Assembly (NCBI GenBank): GCA_018340375.1
Contig: JAFFJZ010000001.1
Span: 62,178,001-62,242,000 of the forward strand
Length of the DNA stretch: 64,000 bases
DNA from: Gonatopus flavifemur
Taxonomy: Eukaryota > Arthropoda > Insecta > Hymenoptera > Dryinidae
Direction: 5' to 3'
A model generated the notes under the pieces. That model did no database searches. It had not been told where the DNA came from and saw only the letters and a program-made list of their open reading frames with translations. The position numbers and the translations under genes are program-made. Position 1 is the first letter of the stretch. Each line of letters opens with the position of its first letter. This document shows positions 47,930 through 58,656 of this stretch, piece by piece.

Positions 47930-48835
47930 AAGGGTACGAAATTTCGCGCGAAATATTTTTGTGAACCACGTGAGAAATACAAATTTTATGAATACGATGA
48001 TAAAATACATGCTTGGGATTGAGGATTTTAATTTCATAGTGGTTCTGAAACATTATGGGATCGATGGAAAATTCTTACGATTGAAGGTTATAATTCAGAA
48101 AATTTGACGTCCTATATTTCAGAACCAATATGGAATGAGAATATGCATTCACAGTGCGCAATCCCATGCATGTATTTTATTATCACATATTCGAAATTTG
48201 TAATTCTTACATATTTTATCAAAGAAGGATGCGAAAAATATCATATGTTTCGTCTGTCGCTTGAAGGTCCTCAATTTTTAGGTCCTTAATGAGTTTCAAA
48301 GGAAATTTACTGGAAGTTTTTTTCTGGAACGCGAATGAAAATTCATATACAAATTTCACGTATTCGTACATTAAATTTCAAATCCATGTACATTAAATTT
48401 AATGTATGTAGACTTGAAATTTGTGGAACCTGTGCATGAATTATCAGTTACGTACTTGAAAAAAACTTCCAGTAGATTTACATTGAAATTTATGCAGAAA
48501 TTTTTAACAGTGCATGTATTTCGAGCGCAATTTATTCCCGAAACTTGAAAGGATTCAGAAACTTTGCTGTTTACGTATCAGTACTCATAATTTTTTAATT
48601 TAATACTTTCATGAATACCCTTGAATTCTTCTGATTCAATTCCCTGCATTGGCGTGAGAATTAAAATGTTCCGTAATAATTTTCCACAGGAGTGGAGTTG
48701 AATGTGATAAAAGTAGTTATTGAATTTACGAAGCATGATATGATAGCTAATATTACTTCCAGAGCTATTGTAATGGAGAAAATAATATCAATCGGAATTT
48801 CATTTGAACACCTCGGAACAAAGACTATCCCTTGA

Positions 48836-48963
48836 TAGAGATGGGCGATACGTATCGATATAAATAAGTATCATGTTTTTATCAAAATTTTATTGAAATG
48901 TATTTAAACTAGATATGTATAAATTTTATAGAAACGTTTCGATATCGATAGGTATCGCCTCTA
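48836..48963. mobile_element. Very short hAT-type element
   Basis: The left terminus TAGAGATGGGCGATACGTAT and the right terminus ATCGATAGGTATCGCCTCTA are imperfect inverted repeats, flanked by the exact 8-bp duplication TCCCTTGA (48828-48835 and 48964-48971). Eight-base duplication with TAGAG-type ends indicates hAT. At 128 bases it contains little beyond the ends. Confidence 0.88.
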
Positions 48964-49337
48964 TCCCTTGAGCAACTAAAGCTTATACGAAGCTAATTTC
49001 GGTTTCAATTTGTTCCAAACTTCGCTGAGTGAAGCGTGTTTTTTTTTCCAAAGATAAACTATTGATTTCGTGCAACATTTCTCGTAAAATTCCTGAGAAT
49101 AGTCACGTCAAGTCTGAAAGTTCTGTACCTGTTCCCTGACAAGCCGAAATCCTCGTCAATCAAAAATAAAATTCTTATATGCCAAACAAACGAAAGGAAC
49201 TCACGATAGCAGAACATGAGATGAAGATGCATTATTCTACCATCGTCTATATCAAGTTTTGTGTAAAGAACAGTACTCTAGGATTTTTATCATGATTATT
49301 CGAAATATATTTCGTGAAGATGTTTGTTCTTGCCGAA

Positions 49338-49587
49338 CCGAGTAAAAAGATAAGATCTAATGAGATCTATGTAGATCTCTTCAGATCTAAATTTTCTAAT
49401 GTTCACGTATATCTGAAGATTTCAATTCTGGAAGGAATCCTTTTGGATATCTTTTTGAATCTCTTGCAAAATGGAGATCTTTAGATTCAAGTGGATATCG
49501 TGGGATTTGTAAAGGTTTTTGCCAAAATTCAGATCTGAAGAGATCTACATAGATAGATCTCATTAAATCTCATCTTTTGTTTTCGGG
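49338..49587. mobile_element. CCC/GGG-class foldback rich in AGATCT
   Basis: The left end CCGAGTAAAAAGATAAGATC (apparently missing one C) and the right end ATCTTTTGTTTTCGGG are inverted, with AA on both sides. The arms share AGATCTATGTAGATCTCTTC and its complement GAAGAGATCTACATAGAT. Similar GAGATC words near 63268-63306 may be another relic. Confidence 0.75.
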
Positions 49588-50555
49588 AAACGCCTACAAA
49601 ATCACATTTATAATTATTCAAATATCAATCATTCGATCAAGCGAGATGAACACACTGGAATTCGATATTCCACGGTCGTTCTGATGTTTTTATTAATTAT
49701 CATGCCGTTGCAATTCCTTAACTACGATGAATAATGGAGTCAGGGAATTTTGTTTTTTTTTCCTTTCTATTATTATCACCAAAGTAACACAAATTGGAGG
49801 AGTTTGAGAATATGGAAATATTCATCAATCAAATACGAATGAATTTCAACTTGACATGGAATAGGGAATAAAAATGCCATGCAACTCTTGATGTACGTCT
49901 GACTACAAATGTTATTACTACTGGTCGTTGCGTGCTTTCGCATATCGCAAACCTCGATTCTATTCAATTTCGATGAAAGTTCGTGAATGTGTAAATGTTG
50001 AGTCAGTAGTTTAAAAATATGCCAAGAGTTTCCAGAATTTATGTTGTTGAATTCAAAATGTTCGATATGAAAAGAATTTCAATGTTCAAGGATGGCATTG
50101 TATTTTTCTAATCAATGCACAAAGAATCATTTTGTCATTGTTTTTTTTTTCCAACAAATGCATTCGACAATTCAGCATTTGCTGCTCCGTTAATAATTTT
50201 TGTTCTGAAATTTGTCCTCTACAGAAAATCCAAACAGTTACGAAAACCTGAACTCATGAAGAAATTGTGAAAAAGGATTTATCAACTGTAATTTTTTACT
50301 GGCAAGAATTCATTCGATGCCAACAGCGTTGACTATTTATCTGAAAAATATTTGAAAACATTCCAAATGCGGTACCTCAAGAATACTGAAGAAGTTTATG
50401 ATTTCTTGTGGTGGAGAAAATGGAATCCCTGCTGGAAATATGAATTCAATTGGATTGATTGCGTCTTTTTTTATTCTAATGTTTCTAAATGTGTTTTATC
50501 GAATTTTTTATATTGAAAAAAATTTTAAGGATATCAATAATCTTCCTTTCCCCTA

Positions 50556-50976
50556 CACGGGAAAGAAAAATTTGAGAATATTTCTTGAGTTTGTAATGAA
50601 GATGAAACGGTTCACATTTCTCATGAATTTTTACTTGAAAAAGAATGGAAAATTATCAATACGACTTAACAAATAATAGAAAAAAAATATCAACTTTTCA
50701 AGAGTGGGGCATGCACTTTCACAAAGTGAATAATAAAATTTAGAAATTTCGTTACTCATTTCGTAAAATTTCACACGCGACTTTTCGAAAATTCATACTT
50801 CTTCCTATTGTTTGTTGAGTATTGATGATTTTTCATTCTTTCTTGAGTAATATTCAACAGAAATTTGAACCGTTTTATCTTCATCACGAATTTGAGAAAT
50901 ATCCACAAATTGTAAGGAATATCCTCTAATTTTCTATTAAAGATTATTATATTGTCGATCTGCATGTTTCTCCGTG
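50556..50976. mobile_element. CAC-class foldback, CACGGGAAAG ends
   Basis: The left end CACGGGAAAGAAAAA and the right end GTTTCTCCGTG are flanked by TA at 50554-50555 and 50977-50978. Inner arms match in reverse: TTTGTAATGAAGATGAAACG against CGTTTTATCTTCATCACGAA. The two overlapping long frames on opposite strands (92 and 127 codons) are by-products of this inverted repeat and are not genes. Confidence 0.7.
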
Positions 50977-50978
50977 TA

Positions 50979-52150
50979 CACCAATTTTGTTTGTAAGCGC
51001 TATAGTAAGATCTAGTTTGTTTATGCCAGTAGCAGTTCTTTTTCTCTGTGCATTTGACTGATGATAAAATATTGGATGTTTCAGTAGAAATGAGAACAAA
51101 GATAGTTGCGTCAAGTTCAATGTATGTTTTAGATCTTGACGTATAATATTCCATTGTTTAGTCCAGGTCAAGGATACTATATACTATCCTATCAGTTTGC
51201 AGCGGGAAGAATTCAATGCATACCTAAAGATATTCAAACGTTTTATGGATGTGAATAGATATGCGAATGATACTGAATCGAGTATTCGAATTCTATGGAG
51301 TTTTATAGAATATCTATATTCCATTCAGTCTCATTCGCACGTATCATAAATATCCTTGAAACATTTGCATATTCCTGTGCTATACTTGGGTACAGGAAAA
51401 GTCTCATCTCACGATTGATTTCTAATTCTTCTACACTGTGGATATCCTTCCAAATAAATTAGACCCTGTGTTTTTCTATGATCAATTCTCACAGCAACTC
51501 GCAGGAAAATCGAAAAGCTTGCTCCCATCGAACGAAATCAATCAATCACATCCTTCTTCCGATTACAACCTCCAATCGAAGAAGAAAAAGACTTTCGCAA
51601 TGATGAACCTGATGTTGAAGGTTCGTTTTGCTTTATAAATAACGATACCACACTCGATATTATCTCGAAAATCATAAATCCATGACGACGATGTATAAAG
51701 TTTCATTGATATACGTTACATAATTGAACTACAATACAGGGTGATAAAATATAGTACCTTTTATCTCGATATAAAATCATTGGCAAGGAGAGTATGCACG
51801 TTATTCCACGTACTGGTTCATCATTTTCCAAGGAAAAAAGAGAAGGAAAAAAATAAGAAAAAGAAAATTAAAAATTATTCCACACTCATTCTCCAGATCA
51901 AAAATATGAACGAATAAAAATGAGAAATGGATGACGATCATCGGCCATGACACATATGTTACAGATATGTATATCACTACAGAACAACCCCTAGTTGGAA
52001 AGACAAATTCAAAAAAGGTTCTATAGGGTTGAAAAGGAAGAAAGCTTGAGGAGAAAGCAAGAGAGAAATCTCCTTGGCAACCACAAACCTTTGTATGTTA
52101 AAGTCAGGATACATATACATATATTCGAGAAGGGGTAACTCAAGACGAAG
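50979..52150. other. No recognisable gene
   Basis: AT-rich DNA. A further TTTTTCTCTGTG followed by CA near 51038-51051 looks like a lone CAC-class right end. No other structure seen. Confidence 0.35.
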
Positions 52151-52159
52151 AAGAAGAAG

Positions 52160-52647
52160 AACGGACCAGCCGCGGGGCCACGTGGTGCGCGGTGCGCGCG
52201 GTATAATCAATGTAATGACGTCATCAAACGTTCAACCAATCGCAAGGAAGCTCCATTCAAATCTCCAACCTCGGCCTCCAAGTGGTGTGGAGCAAGTTGA
52301 CGAGTTCTGTCGGACTTTGCCCGACTGCAGTTCAGCCTCGACTACTGAGATGCGCGTAATCGGTTCGGTTCGAGGCTGCCTATACACGAGCTTTTTCCCT
52401 TTCATTCAAAACGATTCTTCAGATCCTTATACATATTTTCCAACACAGAGAACTAACTTCCTCTCTTCATTCATGCTCGAAAGGCAATAACGGTATTATT
52501 ATCTTCGAATTGAATTCTCCGAATTGCCATTGATACGTACGTTACAATTATGAAATCAAATTTCATCATGAAAAAAAGTGCATCAACCATCACCACAACC
52601 CCTGTACCGATCGCTGTCGCGGTAAAAATCGACACAGAACGCTGAAG
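52160..52647 (+). promoter_or_regulatory. Candidate plus-strand promoter and first exon with strong donor
   Basis: In order: a CACGTG E-box at 52179-52184, a GC-rich GTGCGCGGTGCGCGCGG run, the CRE palindrome TGACGTCA at 52216-52223 and a forward CCAAT box at 52236-52240. The raised G+C continues to about 52380. At 52647/52648 there is a near-ideal splice donor, AAG|GTAAGT. The last frame before it (52550-52645, 31 codons) stops two bases short of the exon end, so the exon is probably untranslated or carries an upstream frame. The next exon was not identified. Confidence 0.4.
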
Positions 52648-53259
52648 GTAAGTTGAACTACTTTTTATCTTGGATATCCTCCTTCGCTGCCCCTTTCTTC
52701 ATCAGTGACAATGACGAAAATAAGAAAAAGTTCCTTCCACGTATATCGGCATATGAACTCTCATCTTCGAGAGACAAGCACGTGGTCAGACAGACAACGA
52801 GACCAAACACACACCCACGTACAGAAATTCTCCACAGACGATACACCTACGCGTACATTTCCAGATCTATTACAACTGTACACCCACGTTTCATAACGCG
52901 GAAATTGCATTCGCTTTTGGAAAGTGAAAGCACGTACTACTCTGTATCATGAATTGAGTATAATTCTTCATCATTGTCACATGAATATTCTGATTCCGTC
53001 ACAAAGTTTGAAGGTAAAAATCTCTTGAAATGCAAGAATTTTTGAAGGTAAAATAAAAAATTCAATCCATAAATTGTTTCTGAAAATTTCATTTTGAACT
53101 CTAATTGAATGTGATAGTACTTTTTTGAGCATAAAAATATGCTTCGAATGGAATTCAAATTCTGACTCGGAGAAATTTATTCCATTCTGATCAAAACGCT
53201 GCATTTTTCCTACAATTTTTTTGTTTGGAGAAAAATTAAGTATCCCATTACAAAAGTAG

Positions 53260-53384
53260 TTTATTTGAATTTTTGCAATGCCTGATTGATGTTGTTGACT
53301 TGCGTGTTGTGTCAATTTCAGTATCAAATTCACGACAGCTATGGTATCAGAGTCGTTTTTGTACGTAACAACGTACAAGTTCTC
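53260..53384 (-). CDS. Candidate coding exon (unrecognised)
   Basis: On the minus strand a good acceptor (TTTTGATTTTTCAG) is followed by the frame ENLYVVTYKNDSDTIAVVNL then ILKLTQHASQQHQSGIAKIQ. Codons in this first part are less AT-biased than the DNA around it. Only this reading phase is open after the acceptor; the other two stop within 15 codons. The frame then continues at lower quality to 52977, so where the exon ends is unclear (a weak donor TTTT|GTAATG lies near 53250). I recognise no family. It would belong to a minus-strand gene whose upstream part lies to the right. Confidence 0.22.
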
Positions 53385-53402
53385 CTGAAAAATCAAAACC
53401 AA

Positions 53403-55100
53403 CCTATGATTTATATATTGGTACTCATTATCTTATGGTAGATACTGCCCTGCATGATAATATATTATTGCGAAATGAATCGTTTATTTGTTCTATCTCT
53501 TTGATGAATAAAAAACTGATTATTTAAACGTTATTTTGACCAAAACGCTACACTTTCCCTCCAAAAATTGAAATAAAAATGGAGCGCTTTGGTCCAATTC
53601 GAATTCTCAAAACGTTAATGGAAATTCCAGCTTTTCCTATATAGATAGCATGTAAACTTTGTATAAAGTTTGTTACTGTCCTCTTGGCTTTTTAATGACA
53701 ACCTTGTCAGCGTAAGTTTCCTAAACTTTTGATACAAGGTTTCAGTAAACTTAGACCCTCGTCGTACGTCAACTGGGAACCTTATCAATCACTTTACCAC
53801 CAGTTCGCCTTACAAATAACCATCTCAACTAGAACTTTGTTTGAGAAAGACCTATGTTTTTGAAACACATATAATGCGGATTCACATTGATGTATCTTTT
53901 AAGAATTACAAGATTCTGTTTGCAACTTTAAATGCTTTGAAGTAGACATACTTCTACGATTGAAGTATTCCCGAACAGACTTTGTTTGTTAGCCTATAAA
54001 AGTAACAGAACTCGAAGTATCTTTGAGATTTGCTTCATATCCTATACCTTGTTCCATGTAATGCACAGTGATTCTTCTTTGAATGAAATTTCTATTTGCA
54101 GAATAAAAGAATCTTGTATTTCATTTCAACAGTATCTTTCGAAACTATGCTATCAAACGACATCAAGTTTATAATCAAGTTCATAAAATGTTCCATAAGA
54201 ATCTTTTGCAATAAATTCTTCAATCTCTTAGTTATCTATATAAAGAGCTGAATTTTACACAACATTAAGGCGAAAAACATTGCGATGAAAGATAAAACAA
54301 ACAGAAATTCGTATAAACGCGATAAAATCTTTGTTGTCTATTCTTGTTCTCCAAGACGTTTTGGTAACTTTCATTCAACTTTTCCAGACAATCAATTCCA
54401 TGTGGAACGTAAATTTGTATTTCAATACAAATTTTTGATAACAAGAGTGACAAAAAAAAATTGGAGTGAAATTTATAAAGAAAATCATTGTTTTTTCCTA
54501 CCCAAGTAAAAATACTCCCAACATCTTTGTAAATTCCTTAGAATGAAAATCATTTCGCAAGAAAAATACGGAAGCTTAAAGTAGAAGCGCCACAACTTTT
54601 ACGTACACAAAGAGGTGAATTCCACCCTACAAAAGTGAAAATTCACCTCAATTTTCACCCGTTCAAAAGTATTTTCATTCTACGAATTCAGGAAGATAAA
54701 TGTTTTAATCAGCGTGAAAACCTGTGGCGATTGGAAATAAATGAGGAAGTTTGATGTAGTACTTGGAGAAATTAATGTTCTTAATCACAGGGTTTGATTT
54801 ATAACGGTACAACTTCCTCGGTATATAAATTCGTGATTCACGATGTGATAAGTCTCTTCCCCGATCAGCTATATTTCGCGGAAGAAGCATCTCCACGTTC
54901 AAAATGTATAGCCTTACAGATTTCCAAATCAAGATTTCTCCAAGATTTTACACACTTCATCCCTGGTAAAATGATATCCGAGAATTGCTGTAGTTTTGGA
55001 ATGAACCTCACAGCAACTATCGGGTGGTTGTATTCATACGTCTCCCTCTAGTTCTCTAAAGAAACAATTCGCTAACACAGGAAATTGAGGCTCTATATAC
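53403..55100. other. No supported gene; some coding-like frames
   Basis: Two adjoining minus-strand frames look mildly protein-like. About 55030-54863 includes AVRFIPKLQQFSDIILPGMK. About 54890-54705 includes RIYIPRKLYRYKSNPVIKN and stops at 54705. They are in different frames with no clear intron between them, so they could be a broken gene or chance. An inverted pair (AATTCCTTAGAATGAAAAT and ATTTTCATTCTACGAATTC) at about 54530-54692 may be a small element. Confidence 0.2.
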
Positions 55101-55109
55101 AGAAAAGTC

Positions 55110-55645
55110 AATCTTTTTGCTAATCCAGCTAGAAAATTTGTTGCCACAGCTAACTGGATTGCTGAGAGCACAACGTGCTTTATCGGAACAGCAAATTTCT
55201 CGCTGTACCAGAAAAATTTCCAGTATTATGTATAAACGGAGAACACATTTTGCCAAAGGAATCGACGTTCTTTGCTGCCACATCTGAAAAAACGCTTTCA
55301 TAACTAACAGAATTGTTGTGTTAGCAAATAGATTACACGGAAAAAATAATTTAGCTGCAGCAGCTAAATGGCTAGCACAGACACGAACAGCCATTAAATT
55401 AGCTACCGCAGCTAAATTTTAGCTACCACCACAAATAAATCAGCTACAAATGCCAATTTTTTTCGCTATAACAGCTAAAATTTAGCTGCAGAAGCTAATT
55501 TAATGGCTGTCCATGTCCGTGCTAACCACGTAGGTGCTGCAGCTAAATTATTCTTTCCGTGTACTGTTACAAGAACAAAATTCTTTGCGCTGGTAGAAAA
55601 TCAGATTCCGCTGTCACAGCAAATTTTCCTTCCCCGTGCAAGGAA
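55110..55645. repeat. Outer GCTGCCACAGC-type repeat interrupted by 55336-55561
   Basis: Sequence on both sides of the nested element resembles 12457-12770: TTGCCACAGCTAACTGGATT at the left matches CTGCCACGGCTAACTGGATT there. The right part has CTGTCACAGCAAATTTTCCT and ends CCTTCCCCGTGCA. It is a decayed CAC-class element split by a younger one. Confidence 0.55.
55336..55561. mobile_element. CAC-class foldback rich in TTTAGCTGCAGC
   Basis: Ends are CACGGAAAAAATAATTTAGC and GCTAAATTATTCTTTCCGTG, with TA on both sides. The arms continue through ATGGCTAGCACAGACACG against GTCCGTGCTAACCAC. Repeated near-palindromes of TTTAGCTGC(A/T)GC fill the interior. A 226-base, well-preserved copy. Confidence 0.85.
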
Positions 55646-56429
55646 TTCAGTAATTCTGGCATGTTTGACTCATATCCAATGCATTCTGGGGATTTTCAGC
55701 GAAATTACTAGACTTGAAATCTCTACGTCCACCTTTCTCGAACACGGATAAATCATTTTGTCAAAAATCCAATCAGTCAACCACAAAATAAGACACAAAT
55801 TTCTTGATTTCTACGAGATAGTGAAATAATAAAAAATGAATGGAGCTATCCCAAAAGTTAGAATAATTTCCACACATCGAGCGAAACTGTATTTGTCTCA
55901 ACCTGGAATTCCTATAAACGGTTTATTCGTGTGAGAAAATTGACGCCATTCTTGATAGAGTAAGATTAAACAGGTACTCTCTTTTTATCCATACATTGGA
56001 ATTCATGATTATTTTAGAGACATAGTGCATGAATGGAGTCAATAAATTCAGACTATTGAGATTTTGTTCCATTATAGATATACATACCAATCGATACAGA
56101 ATGCATAATGTAATGGATACGTATTATCGATCAAATACCATTCGATAGAGGAGAGCGAGACAAATTACCCACAGGATATGTTTTGTAAATATACATCGCG
56201 TGTATGATTGTCTCGAAAGGAAAAAAAACAAACAGAGAAAACAAGAGCAAAAGAAGGGAGAAAGAGGGAAGGAAAAATTCAATTCTCATGACGATCGTTC
56301 AGCATCCTGCGTTAATTGGGTCAAACTATAGCACCTTTTTTACCCCGATCTCCTCCTTTCCACATCCTTCTTCCTTGCTACCGCAGCTCGTTGTCCTCTT
56401 CCATGAACCCATATCCCCTAGCGATCCCA

Positions 56430-56560
56430 CTCTCTTGTTCCGGATGCACGTCACGTCGGGGAAGGCTGTGACGTCAGTGGAATACGGACGTGCGATTGGT
56501 TCCCAAACCGTTGACGTCATAGGGATGAATCTTTCCCACCCTTCGCTCCCTATCGTGCCT
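56430..56560 (-). promoter_or_regulatory. Promoter-like island with two CREs and a CCAAT box
   Basis: TGACGTCA occurs at 56469-56476 and again at 56512-56519, with ATTGG (a CCAAT box on the minus strand, GAACCAATCGCAC) between them at 56495-56499. Raised G+C runs from about 56350 to 56600. Long frames of 247 codons on the plus strand and 161 on the minus strand overlap it, but each has low-complexity charged runs and no splice or motif logic. The CCAAT direction favours a minus-strand start, weakly. Confidence 0.35.
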
Positions 56561-56599
56561 TTTGGAATAAATGCAACGGGCAATACACAAACCAGAGGG

Positions 56600-57121
56600 T
56601 ACCGTAGTTCAAAGTCCCAGTTTCCCAAGGCTGCCCGATTTGCGAGGTCGTCTACTGCGCGAATTTCTATCATTTTCATTCGCTTTTCTTCTCTTTTTCT
56701 CTTGCTTTTACGATCTTCCTTACGTCTTCTGTCTTTCGTTAAAAAATATCTTGCGTCAATCCTCGATGTTTTTTTTGCTTTCGATTTTGATTGTTGTATA
56801 GGGGGATTCAATTCTTTTTACATATGGCATGAGATAATTGCTAGATTAATTTCCTTGGAGAAGTATATTCTGAACGAGAGTGAATCTCTTATTGTTTGTT
56901 TGTTAGAATCGGTTTCATTCATGACGATAATTCGATATCCTGTCTAGACTTCACAGAATTTATGAGAGTAATAATGTGGATAAAATAATCGCAACTGCAG
57001 CGATTTATCAATTGCCACAGCGAGAATTCGTGAATGAGGCAGCGTGGAGTCTGTTAAATTTTTCAACTATAGTTGTTACAACCGAATGAGTGGCTGGGAC
57101 CATTGAAAAACAGCTCTAGTA
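56600..57121. other. No recognisable feature
   Basis: Pyrimidine-rich tract at about 56690-56790 (TTCTCTTTTTCTCTTGC), then AT-rich DNA with a GCAGCGATTTATCAATTGCC-like scrap near 56994 of the TE-related CTGCCACAGC type. Confidence 0.3.
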
Positions 57122-57332
57122 CACTGAAAAAAATGTGTTCCCTAGGACTAGCAATAAGTGAATTGTTGAAATTTTATTGTTGGATATACAATAATTTTTG
57201 TTCTCCTAACAACACATAGTTGTCTTTTTGACAATAAAATTGCCAATTCAACAATCTTAAACGATATATATATATATATAACAATATTTTATTGTCGATT
57301 CAGCAATATTATTGCTAGTTTTTTCCTCCGTG
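57122..57332. mobile_element. CAC-class element, CACTGAAAAAAATG end
   Basis: Ends are CACTGAAAAAAATGTG and AGTTTTTTCCTCCGTG, flanked by TA. The left arm CTAGCAATAAGTGAATTG is loosely answered by the right CAATATTATTGCTAG. TATATA microsatellite at 57266-57281. ATTGTTG and CAACAAT words fill the interior. Non-coding. Confidence 0.78.
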
Positions 57333-57751
57333 TAGCTAATTCTTAGCTATCCAAATTAGGCGAATGATTTTTTTTTCTTAATCTTCTCCTATGAATTATC
57401 TAATATCAAGAACATAATAATTACTCAAAATTTTATTCAAAACGTGTAATTTGTTTGAAATTTTGGAAAAGAATGTACACTTTAACTCGTGTTCGATAGT
57501 TTCGCTAGATAATTTTCTTAAGATTTTTGTGGTTCAAATTTACAGACAAAATATCAAAAACCCTAAGGTATTTCAATATAAAGAAATAGAAACCTACAGA
57601 GATAACACTCTCTCAATAACCTACTCAATAACTTCAAATATATGATGTCGAAAGTGAAAGAAAATATGGGCCGATACTGACGACTCGGTGCTGTTGTCAG
57701 AGTAGCCAGTACTGTCAAATTCAAAACTATCAAAGCTGGGAAGGAGTTTGA

Positions 57752-57970
57752 ATGACAAGATTGTTTCACGTGAAGGGCAGTATGATATTCACAATTATGT
57801 CAGTACTTTTGATGCATCTCTGGCATTCCAACGTTGTACAAACAGTATTCATTCGATACTGGTCCAAGACTGGTCTGTTCATGCAACCCTTCGAACAGTT
57901 AGCGTCAGTTGAAAGAACAGGAACAATCATCCCTGTCAAAGTTTGGCGAATACAACTCTGCCAATACCAG
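57752..57970 (+). CDS. Candidate gene, exon 1 of 3 (73 codons)
   Basis: An ATG directly preceded by an in-frame TGA opens a 73-codon stretch ending at a good donor, CAG|GTAATT, in phase 0. It starts MTRLFHVKGSMIFTIMSVLL, a hydrophobic stretch at residues 10-30 that could be a signal anchor, and ends PVKVWRIQLCQYQ. Spliced in frame to 58657-58773 and 59169-59198 it would give a 121-residue protein. I do not recognise the family. The opposite strand is also open here (cysteine-rich NCSKGCMN...CTTLECQRCIKS), which weakens the call. Confidence 0.25.
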
Positions 57971-58235
57971 GTAATTTTGAATCAGTTTAATGTATGATCA
58001 AACCAAATTATCAAGTTTCATGTAGAAAATATGAAGTTCATTTTATCGCTCCTCATACGAATTCAATCACCCATTTGAATGTATAACTCTGTCCACATAT
58101 TTGCAAACGGAATACGTTTGTACTATCGTAGAAAGGTAATCAGTGAAAGAATATTAAATTGAAGCACAGTACCAGGACGTAAGATCGGTTGTATGTAGTT
58201 TGCTTGGATTAATCTATATATATGTTATTTGAATT

Positions 58236-58609
58236 TAGTGTTGCCGCGATATTATCGTCGATAATTGAGGAATACTCGATTATCTCAATTCTTACACGTT
58301 CCTATGAAATATATAATCCACGAATCTTCGATTACGCTCATGATGAAACGGAATAATGAATGATCCCAGACTTGTACGCAAAATAAACCAAGATATGCTT
58401 GCATTTATCGTTACGATATATCGATAATTATCGTTACGATAGTGTAAGAATATTTTGATTTATTTTGTTTAAAAGACCCAGATGGTCCATTATCCCGTTT
58501 CATTTCGTGCACAGTCGAAGATCTACGCGTTAAAAGTTCCATGAAAACCTATCAAAATTAAGATAATCGATTATTTCTGAATTTCGACGATAATATCGCG
58601 GCAACACTA
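58236..58609. mobile_element. hAT-type non-autonomous element, sister of 23855-24241
   Basis: Terminal repeats TAGTGTTGCCGCGATATTAT and ATAATATCGCGGCAACACTA are inverted over about 25 bases, and the exact 8-bp duplication TTTGAATT lies on both sides (58228-58235 and 58610-58617). The body shares ATGAAACGGAATAAT and AACCAAGATATGCT with the element at 23855. It lies in the proposed first intron of the 57752-59198 gene model, ending 47 bases before exon 2. Confidence 0.93.
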
Positions 58610-58656
58610 TTTGAATTGAAAAAAGTAGACAATTTTTCTACGCTCACTTCCTGCAG

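Larger units (their letters stand above)
46837..48512. mobile_element. CACTGTTAAAAA-ended element carrying two younger insertions
   Basis: Ends are CACTGTTAAAAATTTCTTGA and GCAGAAATTTTTAACAGTG, with CA duplicated at 46835-46836 and 48513-48514. Inside are two CCC/GGG-class elements (46904-47545 and 47822-47929), each with its own AA duplication. The interior repeats ACATTAAATTT and GAAATTTGT words. Non-coding. Confidence 0.8.

Noticed and set aside
50398..51171. Frames of 92, 127 and 74 codons on opposite strands
   Set aside because: They are the two arms of the foldback at 50556-50976 and its flanks; similarity between the translations reflects the inverted repeat.
56204..56947. Overlapping 247-codon plus-strand and 161-codon minus-strand frames
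   Set aside because: They overlap each other and a promoter-like island with two CREs. They contain low-complexity charged runs and lack splice or domain signals, and GC-raised DNA gives such frames by chance.
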